From: Kitasatospora sp. NBC_01266
Lineage (GTDB): Bacteria; Actinomycetota; Actinomycetes; Streptomycetales; Streptomycetaceae
Assembly: GCF_036242395.1 (NCBI RefSeq)
Contig: NZ_CP108458.1
Span: 2,170,001-2,234,000 of the forward strand
Reading direction: 5' to 3'
Length of the DNA stretch: 64,000 bases
Shown: positions 55,486 through 62,608 of the stretch, piece by piece
How positions within the stretch are numbered: the stretch's first letter is position 1
Layout: every line of letters begins with the position of its first letter
Position numbers and translations under genes: made by a program
Notes under the pieces: model-generated
Told to the model about the DNA's origin: nothing
The model's database searches: none
The model's input: the letters and a program-made list of their open reading frames with translations, nothing else

Positions 55486-56505
55486 CTACCGGTCCCAGGC
55501 CGTGCCGAGGGCCAGCAGGCGCTCGCGGTACTCGATGACCTCGACCCACTGCGACGGCCACGCCGCCGCCCCGTGGCACGCGCCGGCGAACGCCCCGGCC
55601 AGTGCCGCGATCGAGTCGGAGTCGCCGGAGGAGTAAGCGGCGCGACGCACGGCGGTCACCGGGTCGTCGGGGTACTGGAGGAAGCAGAACAGCGCGGTGG
55701 CGAAGGCCTCTTCGGCGATCCATCCGGCGCCGGTGGCCAGGCAGGGGTCGGCGTCCGGATCGGCGGCGGGCAGCGCGGCCTCGACCCGGTCGAGGACGGC
55801 CAGGCAGTCCGCCCAGCCACGGGAGATGAAGGAGGTCCGGTCGGGATCCTGGGCGTGTTCGGCCAGATCGCCCAGCCAGTCGGCCCGGTACACCTCCCGG
55901 TTCTCCAGCGCGTAGGCGCGCAGCAGCGGCAGCAGGTCGGTCGGCGCCGTGCCCTGGACCAGCAGGTGGACGGCGTGCGCGGTCAGGTCGCTGGCGGCGA
56001 GCGCGGTCGGGTGGCCATGGGTCAGGCCCGACTGCAACTGGGCCGCGCCGGAACGCTGTTCGGCGCTCAGCCCCGGGATCAGGCCGATCGGCGCGACTCG
56101 CATGTTCGCCCCGCAGCCCTTGGACCCGACCTCGCTGGCCTGCTGCCAGACGCCGCCGCGATCCAGGGCCTCGCAGGCCCGCAGGCAGGTGGCGCCGGGG
56201 GCCCGGTTGTTCTCCGGCGAGTGGTACCAGGCCAGGAAGTGCTCCCGCACCGGCGGTTCCATCCGCTCGGCGGTGAACGGGCCGGTCAGGAGCACCGGTT
56301 GCAGTACCTCTTGCAGGGCCTCGCCGAGCGCGAGCGTCATCTGGGTGTCGTCGGTGACGTAGGCCGTGCCCGAGGAGACCGGGAGCGGGAGGGAGCGCCA
56401 GGGCCCGAACTTCGCCTCGATCTGCGCGAGGGTGTTGAACTCGGCGGGGAAGCCCATGGCATCCCCGATGGCCAGCCCCAGCAGTGTTCCAGTCGCGCGT
56501 GTCAT
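55486..56505 (-). CDS. ADP-ribosylglycohydrolase family protein
   Basis: 339 residues from ATG 56505. Metal-site motifs of the DraG/ARH fold are present: GLAIGDAMGFPAEF at the N-terminus, YVTDDTQMTLALGEAL, ENNRAPGATCLRA and YSSGDSDSIAALAGAFAGA near the C-terminus. Members remove ADP-ribose from proteins, nucleic acids or O-acetyl-ADP-ribose. No ADP-ribosyltransferase or toxin is adjacent, so the partner is unknown. Confidence 0.92.
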   Translation of the reverse strand: MTRATGTLLGLAIGDAMGFPAEFNTLAQIEAKFGPWRSLPLPVSSGTAYVTDDTQMTLALGEALQEVLQPVLLTGPFTAERMEPPVREHFLAWYHSPENNRAPGATCLRACEALDRGGVWQQASEVGSKGCGANMRVAPIGLIPGLSAEQRSGAAQLQSGLTHGHPTALAASDLTAHAVHLLVQGTAPTDLLPLLRAYALENREVYRADWLGDLAEHAQDPDRTSFISRGWADCLAVLDRVEAALPAADPDADPCLATGAGWIAEEAFATALFCFLQYPDDPVTAVRRAAYSSGDSDSIAALAGAFAGACHGAAAWPSQWVEVIEYRERLLALGTAWDR

Positions 56506-56579
56506 CCCGTAGCCCCCGTCTCGTCGTTCCGGCCCGCCGATCCTATGCCGACCGCGCGGACCACCTCGGCTGCCGGGAA

Positions 56580-56717
56580 TCGGCCGCCGACACGGTGAGC
56601 GGGCTGGCCGGGACCTACGTCGACGGCCTGGCCGTGGGTCCCGACGGTCACACCCTGTACGTGACCGACACCAACCTCGGGACGAACGTCGAAAACCTGC
56701 AGATCATCAACAACTGA
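56580..56717 (+). pseudogene. 3' remnant of a beta-propeller (YncE/NHL-like) gene
   Basis: About 45 codons read DTVSGLAGTYVDGLAVGPDG, then HTLYVTDTNLGTNVENLQII before TGA 56717. This is the pattern of one propeller blade and C-terminus, without start codon context, ribosome-binding site or the other blades. The remaining 56506-56926 sequence has no intact gene. It is probably a deletion remnant; chance similarity is the alternative. Confidence 0.45.
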
Positions 56718-56926
56718 CCCGTCAGCCGGGCCACCCAGGCGTCGAACGAGCCCGGAGTCATCGTCGAGCCGCCCACTGATTCTTGACGCGCAGTCAGCTC
56801 AACCGCAAGTAGCTGCCCGGCGCGCGTGGCGACAACGGCTCTCGGCGCGCCCGAGCGATCACAATTGGGGCGCGGTGCCCGTTCGGGCCGCACCCACCGG
56901 AATCCACGCCTTGGGAGTACGCAGCG

Positions 56927-57718
56927 ATGGAAATGAACCTCACCGGCAAGGTCGCCGTCGTCACAGGTGCGAGCAAGGGCATCGGGCTGGCCGTCGCGGA
57001 GGCGATGGCGCTCGAGGGGGCGCGGGTGGTGGCCGGGAGCCGCACCGAGACGGCGGAGCTCGCCGCGCTCCGCGAGCGGTACGGGGTCCGCGTCGTTGCG
57101 GTTGATCTGGCCGGCGTGGACGGGCCAGCGCAGTTGGTCCGGGCTGCGGCCGAGCAGTACGGCGGGGTCGACGTTCTCGTCAACAACCTCGGCGCCACCA
57201 GTGCGCGCTCCGGCTTCCTGGACGTCGAGGACGACCAGTGGCAACGGATCTTCGAGCTGACCTTCTTCAGTGCGGTGCGAGCCAGTCGCGCCGCACTGCC
57301 GCACCTGCTCGACGGCGGCGGCGCGATCGTCAACGTCAGTTCGATCAACGCCCGGCTGCCGTTCCCCTCCGTCGTGGACTACTCCGCGGCCAAGGCCGCG
57401 CTGAGCAACCTCACCAAGGCCCTCTCCGAGGAGTTCGCTCCCCAGGGGGTGCGGGTCAACGCGGTGGCCCCGGGTCCGGTCCGCACCCCGTTCTGGACCG
57501 CGCCGGGCGGCTTCGCCGAGGCCGTCGCGGGCGACTCGGGCAGCAGCACCGAGGACGTTCTGGACAAGGTGCTCCCCCGCGAGATGGCGATCTCCACCGG
57601 ACGGGTCACCGAGCCACAGGAGATCGCCGACCTGGTGCTCTTCCTCGCCTCGCCACGCGCCGCCAACATCACCGGTGCCGAATTCGTCATCGACGGCGGG
57701 CAGATCAAGAGCACCTGA
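56927..57718 (+). CDS. SDR family oxidoreductase
   Basis: 263 residues from ATG 56927 (ATG 56933 possible). Classical SDR: VAVVTGASKGIGLAVAEAMA, VDVLVNNLGATSAR, IVNVSSINARLPFPSVVDYS with catalytic Ser, then YSAAKAALSNLTKALSEEFA with Tyr and Lys, and NITGAEFVIDGGQ at the end. The N-N-L-G step is usually N-N-A-G. These are NAD(P)-dependent keto-reductases in fatty acid or secondary metabolism; the substrate is unknown. It stands alone. Confidence 0.9.
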   Translation: MEMNLTGKVAVVTGASKGIGLAVAEAMALEGARVVAGSRTETAELAALRERYGVRVVAVDLAGVDGPAQLVRAAAEQYGGVDVLVNNLGATSARSGFLDVEDDQWQRIFELTFFSAVRASRAALPHLLDGGGAIVNVSSINARLPFPSVVDYSAAKAALSNLTKALSEEFAPQGVRVNAVAPGPVRTPFWTAPGGFAEAVAGDSGSSTEDVLDKVLPREMAISTGRVTEPQEIADLVLFLASPRAANITGAEFVIDGGQIKST

Positions 57719-57751
57719 CCGGGCATCGGGCCGCCGAGCGGGCGTGATGGA

Positions 57752-57943
57752 TCAGAGGAGGTGGTCGGCCTTGCCCGCCTTGATGTCCAGGATCAGGGCG
57801 CGCAGGGCCTCGAGGGAGTCGGTGATGGGGCGGTCCTCCTGGCCGACGACGGCGATGTAGGCGTTGCCGCCGGTGTCGGTACCCAGGCGGAAGCATGAAT
57901 TGCCCTCGCCGCAGAACGGATCTTCCCAGGTGATGGCGGGCAT
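57752..57943 (-). CDS. DUF397-like small protein, copy 2
   Basis: 63 residues from ATG 57943, with GAGGGGAG upstream. It reads ITWEDPFCGEGNSCFRLGTD and ends LILDIKAGKADHLL, a divergent DUF397 pattern. It differs from the upstream copy at 5 of 63 residues, so it arose by recent tandem duplication (offset 250 bp). DUF397 proteins are partners of HTH-DUF5753 regulators such as the WhiJ type, and one is encoded upstream. Confidence 0.8.
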   Translation of the reverse strand: MPAITWEDPFCGEGNSCFRLGTDTGGNAYIAVVGQEDRPITDSLEALRALILDIKAGKADHLL

Positions 57944-58001
57944 CGCACTCCCCTCGAAGGCGGCCAGGGCAACGTTGAACCACCGCCCTGGCCGAGGTGA
58001 C

Positions 58002-58193
58002 CTACAGCAGATGGTCGGCCTTGCCAGCCTTGATGTCCAGGATCAGGGTGCGCAAGGCCTCGAGAGAATCGGTGATCGGGCGGTCCTCCTGGCCGACGAC
58101 GGCGATGTACGCGTTGCCGGAGGTGTCGGTACCCAGGCGGAAGCAGTTGTTGCCCTCCGCGCAGAAGGGATCTTCCCAAGTGATCTGAGGCAC
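58002..58193 (-). CDS. DUF397-like small protein, copy 1
   Basis: 63 residues from GTG 58193, with AGGAG upstream. Near-identical to the downstream copy (differences at residues 3, 12, 16, 25 and 49). It starts 7 bp after the stop of the HTH-DUF5753 gene, so regulator and small partner are cotranscribed, as usual for WhiJ-like systems. Two conserved Cys (PFC, NxCF) could bind metal or pair. Confidence 0.83.
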   Translation of the reverse strand: MPQITWEDPFCAEGNNCFRLGTDTSGNAYIAVVGQEDRPITDSLEALRTLILDIKAGKADHLL

Positions 58194-58200
58194 TGGTCTC

Positions 58201-59052
58201 CTAAAGTTGGCGGGCGATGGCGTGGATGAAGTCCCGCGACTTCTCGGGCGTCAGTGCAGCCTCATCCATCCAGTCAAGATGTGCACGGTATTTGGCGAGC
58301 TGGGCCTCGGCATGGGTGAACTCCGGTCCGTGGGCGGAGTCCAACTGCACAGTGTCGAGTTGAGGGACACTGCCCTCGGCGTAGAGAAGCGCGTGACCGG
58401 CGCCAGGGAAGGCACCTCCGGCTACAGGGATGACGCGCAGGATGATGTTCTCTCGCTCTGACGTGGCACAGAGATGATCGAGTTGAGCCTGGGTCACCTT
58501 CCGGCCTCCGAACTGCATACGAAGAGCCGCCTCGTGCACGAATCCGATGTAGGGGCGCGCGAAGGGCGCTTCAAGCACGCGTTGGCGCTCCAAGCGGTGG
58601 TTCACGCGCAGCTCGACCTCCAGCCTCGACATCGGCGGGAGTCCGGCACTGAAGACGGTCCGGGCGTAGTCCTCGGTGTGGAGAAGACCTGGCAGATGAA
58701 CAGTCTGCGCGGTGAGCAGCCGCGTTGCGTTCCACTCAAGTTCGGCGATGTCGAGCAAACCCTGTGGGAGGGTCCCTCGATACTGCTCCCACCAGCCACG
58801 CTCTGACTTGTCGGCCATCGTCACCAGGGCATCGACATAACCAGCTTCCGAACAGGCGTAGTTGCTGGCCAGGGTCCGCACTCGGTCGGGCCCGATGGCA
58901 CGAGTGCCCGACTCCATGTTGGAGATTCTCGTACGGTCGATGCCCAGCAGGCCCGCCGCATAGTCGGTGCTCGCACCTGCCGCAAGGCGGAGTTTACGCA
59001 GTTCGGCGCCCAGGCGCTTCTGGCGCTCCGTGGGTGTTGGTCGCGTCGGCAT
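58201..59052 (-). CDS. HTH (XRE) - DUF5753 transcriptional regulator
   Basis: 283 residues from ATG 59052, with GAGAGGACC upstream. The N-terminal helix-turn-helix is LRKLRLAAGASTDYAAGLLG, then IDRTRISNMESGTRAIGPDR. DUF5753 follows with WEQYRGTLPQGLLDIAELEW, VHLPGLLHTEDYARTVFSAG and FVHEAALRMQFGG. Such proteins act with DUF397 partners in development or antibiotic control in Streptomyces. It heads a three-gene unit with two DUF397-like genes and is divergent from the RsbW-like ATPase gene. Confidence 0.92.
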   Translation of the reverse strand: MPTRPTPTERQKRLGAELRKLRLAAGASTDYAAGLLGIDRTRISNMESGTRAIGPDRVRTLASNYACSEAGYVDALVTMADKSERGWWEQYRGTLPQGLLDIAELEWNATRLLTAQTVHLPGLLHTEDYARTVFSAGLPPMSRLEVELRVNHRLERQRVLEAPFARPYIGFVHEAALRMQFGGRKVTQAQLDHLCATSERENIILRVIPVAGGAFPGAGHALLYAEGSVPQLDTVQLDSAHGPEFTHAEAQLAKYRAHLDWMDEAALTPEKSRDFIHAIARQL

Positions 59053-59317
59053 GCGGTCCTCTCTGGCGTGGGCTGGCCTCAGTCTGCCGCGTTCGACGGT
59101 CCACGGTCCACCTCGATAGGGGTAATTGCACCCTGAGCTGATGGCTTTCTGCACCGCAGCACGCTAGCTTCAAGTAGCACGCAGATCACAGAAGGCAACC
59201 GCCGGAAGTGCACCGCGCGAGCATGCCCACCTTCCCTGGAACGGCCATGCCCGCGCCCAGGGAGGCAAGCCACCGGCGCCGCCGTGTCAACCACCGCACA
59301 CCCGCGAGGAGTCAGCC

Positions 59318-59788
59318 ATGCCTGGAATCCCGCTCCCCTCCCCTGCCAACGCCCCCACGGCGCCCACCACCCCCGCCACTCCCACCATCCCCGCCGTCCC
59401 GCTGTACTGGCGGTTCCCCGCCCGCCTCGCCTCGGTGCCCCGCGCGCGACAGGCCGTCCGGGACGCGTTGCCGCACCACTGTCCACCCCAACTCTCCTAC
59501 GAGCTGCGCCTGCTGACCTCCGAGCTGGTCACCAACGCGATCCGCCACGGCGCCCGCCCTGACGAGGACGAGGTGATCGAACTGGTCTTCTGGACCGCCG
59601 ACGGCCACTACTGGCTCGCGGTCTCCGACCCCAGCTCCACCCGCCTCACGCCGACCCCCAACTCTCCCGGCCCGCAAGCCTGCAGCGGGCGCGGCCTGCT
59701 GCTGGTCGACGCGCTCTGCGACGCCTGGGGCGTCCTCCCCCGCCGCACGCGCGGCAAGTCGGTCATCGCGGGGATCCGTACGTCCTGA
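59318..59788 (+). CDS. Anti-sigma regulatory ATPase, RsbW/HATPase_c_2 family
   Basis: 156 residues from ATG 59318, with GAGGAG upstream. A Pro/Thr/Ala-rich N-terminus (about 1-30) leads to a GHKL ATPase: N-box LTSELVTNAIRHGARPDE, G1-like LAVSDPSSTRLTP, and GRGLLLVDALCDAWGV. It could phosphorylate an anti-sigma-antagonist or bind a sigma factor; stand-alone copies are numerous in Streptomyces. It is divergent from the HTH-DUF5753 regulator; the 265-bp gap between has no other gene. Confidence 0.88.
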   Translation: MPGIPLPSPANAPTAPTTPATPTIPAVPLYWRFPARLASVPRARQAVRDALPHHCPPQLSYELRLLTSELVTNAIRHGARPDEDEVIELVFWTADGHYWLAVSDPSSTRLTPTPNSPGPQACSGRGLLLVDALCDAWGVLPRRTRGKSVIAGIRTS

Positions 59789-59794
59789 CAAAGC

Positions 59795-59841
59795 CTGCGA
59801 GCGGCCGTCCTGCCTGGAGGGGACAGAACGGCCGCTCGCAG
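59795..59841 (+). terminator. Terminator hairpin after the ATPase gene
   Basis: CTGCGAGCGGCCGT (59795-59808) pairs perfectly with ACGGCCGCTCGCAG (59828-59841). It lies 7 bp past the stop. Confidence 0.8.
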
Positions 59842-59998
59842 TGCCACAACAGACTCGTTCCGGTGATATCTCAGCTGCCTCAGGGCGGCCACCAGCGATC
59901 CACTGCCAGCCCCTGCTGGCCCTCTTGACCAACCGCCGGCTCTGCACGACGGTGGCGCAGACTCACCCGGCCAGCTTCTTATGGGAGGGCGCTCGACG

Positions 59999-60766
59999 AT
60001 GCAGAACGTGACGGACACTTCACGCATCATCAACGCGAAGTCGCAGCCGTCCGACCCCGACATCAGGGCCTGGTGTGCCGCCTGCGGAGCGGACGACCAG
60101 GCGGACGACCTGATCGCCACCGCGCGGGCGGTCGAGTCGATGTACCTGGAGTGGCGCCGCATCCACCGCGGCGGCATGCGCCGCGTCCAAGAGCAGACCC
60201 TGGCGCAGTATGCCGAGATCGCCCTGAACCGCGTCTACGTCTCCAATGTCGTCCCCGGGTTCTTCCAGACCGTTCCCTACGCCACCGCGCTGCTGAAGGC
60301 CATCACGCGATTCCAAGGAACCCCCGACGATGTCGCCGAAGCGGTCGCCGCCCGCGTCGCGCGCAGCCGCTACCTGTACGAGGGCAATCACCGCTTCGTC
60401 GTGGTCCTGGAGGAGGCCGTCCTGCGCAACCGCATCGGCACCCCCGCGACCATGCGTGGCCAGCTCCAGCACCTGCTCACGGTGCTGCCGCTGCCCTCGG
60501 TCGCCCTCGGCATCATCCCCACCGGAGCCGAGCGCACCATGTGGCCGTTGGAAGCGTTCTACTTGCAGGACAGCAGTGCAGCCGTGGTGGAAACGCTGAC
60601 CGCTGAGATCAACGTGGTACAGCCACGCGAACTCGCCGACTACGCACGGGCGTTCGACGAGCTGGCGCGGATGGCTGTCTATGGCCGAGCCGCCAGCAGA
60701 TGGCCTGCGGTCGGGGCTGTGCTGTTTCCGCTCCCTCGACGCATGAGGGTTCGTCATTATCCCTGA
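59999..60766 (+). CDS. DUF5753 protein lacking its DNA-binding domain
   Basis: 255 residues from ATG 59999, with GGGAGGG upstream. It begins TSRIINAKSQPSDPDIRAWC within a dozen residues of the start; in full-length relatives this segment is the last helix of an N-terminal HTH. DUF5753 then continues intact (MYLEWRRIHRGGMRRVQEQT, VPGFFQTVPYATALLKAI, FVVVLEEAVLRNRIGTPATM). The first about 45 residues of the HTH are therefore missing. Either a 5' truncation that acquired a new start, or a decoy that binds the partner but not DNA. Upstream frames 59850-59998 show no clear HTH remnant. Confidence 0.8.
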   Translation: MQNVTDTSRIINAKSQPSDPDIRAWCAACGADDQADDLIATARAVESMYLEWRRIHRGGMRRVQEQTLAQYAEIALNRVYVSNVVPGFFQTVPYATALLKAITRFQGTPDDVAEAVAARVARSRYLYEGNHRFVVVLEEAVLRNRIGTPATMRGQLQHLLTVLPLPSVALGIIPTGAERTMWPLEAFYLQDSSAAVVETLTAEINVVQPRELADYARAFDELARMAVYGRAASRWPAVGAVLFPLPRRMRVRHYP

Positions 60767-60880
60767 CGCACTGTCGACTTGTCCGAACTTCGTCAATGTC
60801 CTGTAGTCCGCTCAGGCAGGGGGGATGATCCCCCTCGTGGGGCGTGTGCCCTGCGAACTCACGGACCGAAAGAGGCGATC

Positions 60881-61567
60881 TTGAGCGAGACGACGGACAG
60901 CCTGCCAGCCCTGGCCGACATCCTGGCGTCCCTGGCGGACGACCCGGCCACATTGGAGCTGGTGGCCTCGTGGGTGGGCAGCGGCCCCAACGAGTCCCTG
61001 ACGGCAGAGGTGCTCCTGGCCCACATCGACCCCGACCAACTCCAGGCCCTGGCCACTGAGGCGGGCACCAGCCCGCAGGAGGCCGCAACCGAGCTGGCGT
61101 CCTCCATCCCCCAGCTCATCGACCTCAGCACACCGCCGCCGACCCAGGAGGCAGAGGCCACCGACGACGCGGGCGCCGTGGCTGTCTTCGCCGCTGCCGT
61201 CGACTACCTCTACACCGACGAGATCACCACCGCCGCGTCACAGGACCCCCAGCAGCCCCAGGCGCGCGTGAACGTCATGACGGCGATCGACGCCAACTCC
61301 TCCATCGCGAAGATCGACGTCGCGATCAAGGCCGTCACCGACCAGAGGTCCAACCTCGGCGCATTCTCCAACCGCCTGGAGTCCGCGATCCGCAGCAACG
61401 ACTACGCGGTGGAGAACCTGACCGCCTCCGACGCGCGGATCCGCGACACCGACATGGCCGGCGAGATGGTGCACTTCACGAAGAACAACATCCTGACCCA
61501 GGCCTCCCAAGCCATGCTCGCCCAGGCCAACCAGCTCCCCCAAGGCGTCCTCCAACTGCTGCGCTGA
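60881..61567 (+). CDS. YidB-like domain fused to a flagellin C-terminal domain
   Basis: 228 residues from TTG 60881, with AAAGAGG upstream. Residues about 8-85 match the YidB/DUF937 pattern (LVASWVGSGPNESLTAEVLL, LQALATEAGTSPQEAATELA, PQLIDLSTP). After a linker, residues about 135-228 are a clear flagellin C-terminal D0/D1 segment: IDVAIKAVTDQRSNLGAFSN, ENLTASDARIRDTDMAGEMV, NNILTQASQAMLAQANQLPQ, ending GVLQLLR. The flagellin N-terminal domain, needed for normal filament assembly, is absent, as are all other flagellar genes here. No signal peptide. Codon use is normal for this genome. Function unknown. Confidence 0.85.
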   Translation: MSETTDSLPALADILASLADDPATLELVASWVGSGPNESLTAEVLLAHIDPDQLQALATEAGTSPQEAATELASSIPQLIDLSTPPPTQEAEATDDAGAVAVFAAAVDYLYTDEITTAASQDPQQPQARVNVMTAIDANSSIAKIDVAIKAVTDQRSNLGAFSNRLESAIRSNDYAVENLTASDARIRDTDMAGEMVHFTKNNILTQASQAMLAQANQLPQGVLQLLR

Positions 61568-61620
61568 CACCATCGACCGTGCGTTCGAATCATCCGATGC
61601 TGCAGATCTGACTCACAGTC

Positions 61621-61776
61621 ATGGGATGGGGAACCGGCAAGGGCGGCAGTTCCGGCGGCGGAACCGGCAGCAACGACGGCGGCCAGGGCAAGCACTCGGG
61701 GGACAAGGACCCGGGCACCTCTGCACCGAACCAAGACAGTCAGAAGAGCAAGCCCGCCCCGAAACGCGGGAAGTAG
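61621..61776 (+). CDS. Small Gly/Lys/Ser-rich protein (tentative)
   Basis: 51 residues, MGWGTGKGGSSGG at the start and KSKPAPKRGK at the end; fully low-complexity, basic C-terminus. Too short for ordinary gene calling. There is no ribosome-binding site, so expression is uncertain; a second ATG at 61626 opens a different frame that runs through the next gene and is less protein-like. It follows the flagellin-like gene by 53 bp. Confidence 0.4.
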   Translation: MGWGTGKGGSSGGGTGSNDGGQGKHSGDKDPGTSAPNQDSQKSKPAPKRGK

Positions 61777-61822
61777 TACGAAGAGTGACGGAACACCAGA
61801 GCCACCCGGGGCAAGGGTCGCC

Positions 61823-62220
61823 ATGCGCGGCCTGCTTCGGGCCCTCGCGGATGAACTCGGCCACCCCGTGGCCCCCGAGTGGCAGGCCGCCGCCCTGGCC
61901 GTCCGTTCGCCGTCGGTATGCGCCTCGGCGACGTCTGGCATGCCTGGCAGGTGGAGCCGCTGGACGGGGTCGCTTCGCGGCTGTGGGTCGCGACCACGGA
62001 CGCCACGTCCTGGGCCGCGGTGGACTACGACGGCTCCCGCGAACAGGAGTTCGTCGTCTACCAGCACGGCCCGCGCCGACTGTGGGACGAGGTCGAAGCG
62101 GCCTACCGCTGGTGGGCGGCGCAGCGCAAGCCGGGACCGGGGCGGTTCGGGCTGACGGTAACCTCCGACGGTACCCACCGGGCATGGCTGGACGCCCCGG
62201 CCAGCGCCTGGTCCGTGTGA
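61823..62220 (+). pseudogene. Decayed PCMT-type methyltransferase (peptide-maturation class)
   Basis: ATG 61823 opens LLRALADELGHPVAPEWQAA ALAV, the N-terminus of isoaspartate-methyltransferase-like enzymes. A second frame (from about 61919) continues RLGDVWHAWQVEPLDGVASR, then EFVVYQHGPRRLWDEVEAAY and RFGLTVTSDGTHRAWLD to TGA 62220. That is the C-terminus of the methyltransferases used in ATP-grasp peptide maturation systems. The whole SAM-binding core (about 200 residues) is missing and the two parts are in different frames. Deletion plus frameshift explains this; no ATP-grasp or precursor gene is in the window. Confidence 0.6.
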
Positions 62221-62230
62221 GGAGGATGCC

Positions 62231-62551
62231 GTGGACGAGTTCGAGGAGCCGCTGGAGCTGTGGGCCGCGCGGCGGGACGCCCGCCGTCGCCAGGTCGGTG
62301 AGCGGCGCGTCAGCCATGCCGACGGGGTGCGGCGCGGCGCCCACGTCGACCCGGCCGCGCCACGCGTCGTGGAGGAGTGGGACGGCGTCCAGTGGGTGGT
62401 GGTCGGCGCGGCGGAGGGTTACGCGGCGGCTCAGCGCGCGCTGCACGGCATCGCCGGTGACGGGGTGATGCGGGGGATGATGCCGCGCCCGGAGAGCACC
62501 GTACTGCGCGATCCGACGGCGCCTGGCCGAGGGCGCCACCGGAAGCCGTAG
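62231..62551 (+). CDS. DUF6087 family protein
   Basis: 106 residues from GTG 62231, with GAGGAGG upstream. The conserved start PLELWAARRDARRRQVGERR, then RGAHVDPAAPRVVEEWDGVQ and VVVGAAEGYAAAQRALHG, is a Streptomyces-specific family of unknown function. It is basic and largely helical. It lies 10 bp after the decayed methyltransferase and ends at a perfect hairpin. Confidence 0.8.
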   Translation: MDEFEEPLELWAARRDARRRQVGERRVSHADGVRRGAHVDPAAPRVVEEWDGVQWVVVGAAEGYAAAQRALHGIAGDGVMRGMMPRPESTVLRDPTAPGRGRHRKP

Positions 62552-62565
62552 CGCGCCGACCGTGC

Positions 62566-62602
62566 GGCGCCCCCGCACCCGAGCGGCGGGTGCGGGGGCG
62601 CC
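62566..62602. terminator. Bidirectional terminator hairpin
   Basis: GGCGCCCCCGCACCCG (62566-62581) pairs perfectly with 62587-62602 around AGCGG, between two convergent genes. Confidence 0.85.
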
Positions 62603-62608
62603 GGGCCG

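Noticed and set aside
59155..59317. Short frame MHRASMPTFPGTAM upstream of the RsbW-like gene
   Set aside because: It runs across the next gene's start in another frame, with Arg/Pro-rich sequence and no ribosome-binding site.
60881..61567. Flagellar locus or ordinary flagellin gene
   Set aside because: No N-terminal flagellin domain and no flagellar export, hook, motor or chaperone gene in the window.
61823..62220. Two overlapping intact small genes instead of a relic
   Set aside because: Each frame alone matches only one end of the same methyltransferase family, which fits deletion and frameshift better.
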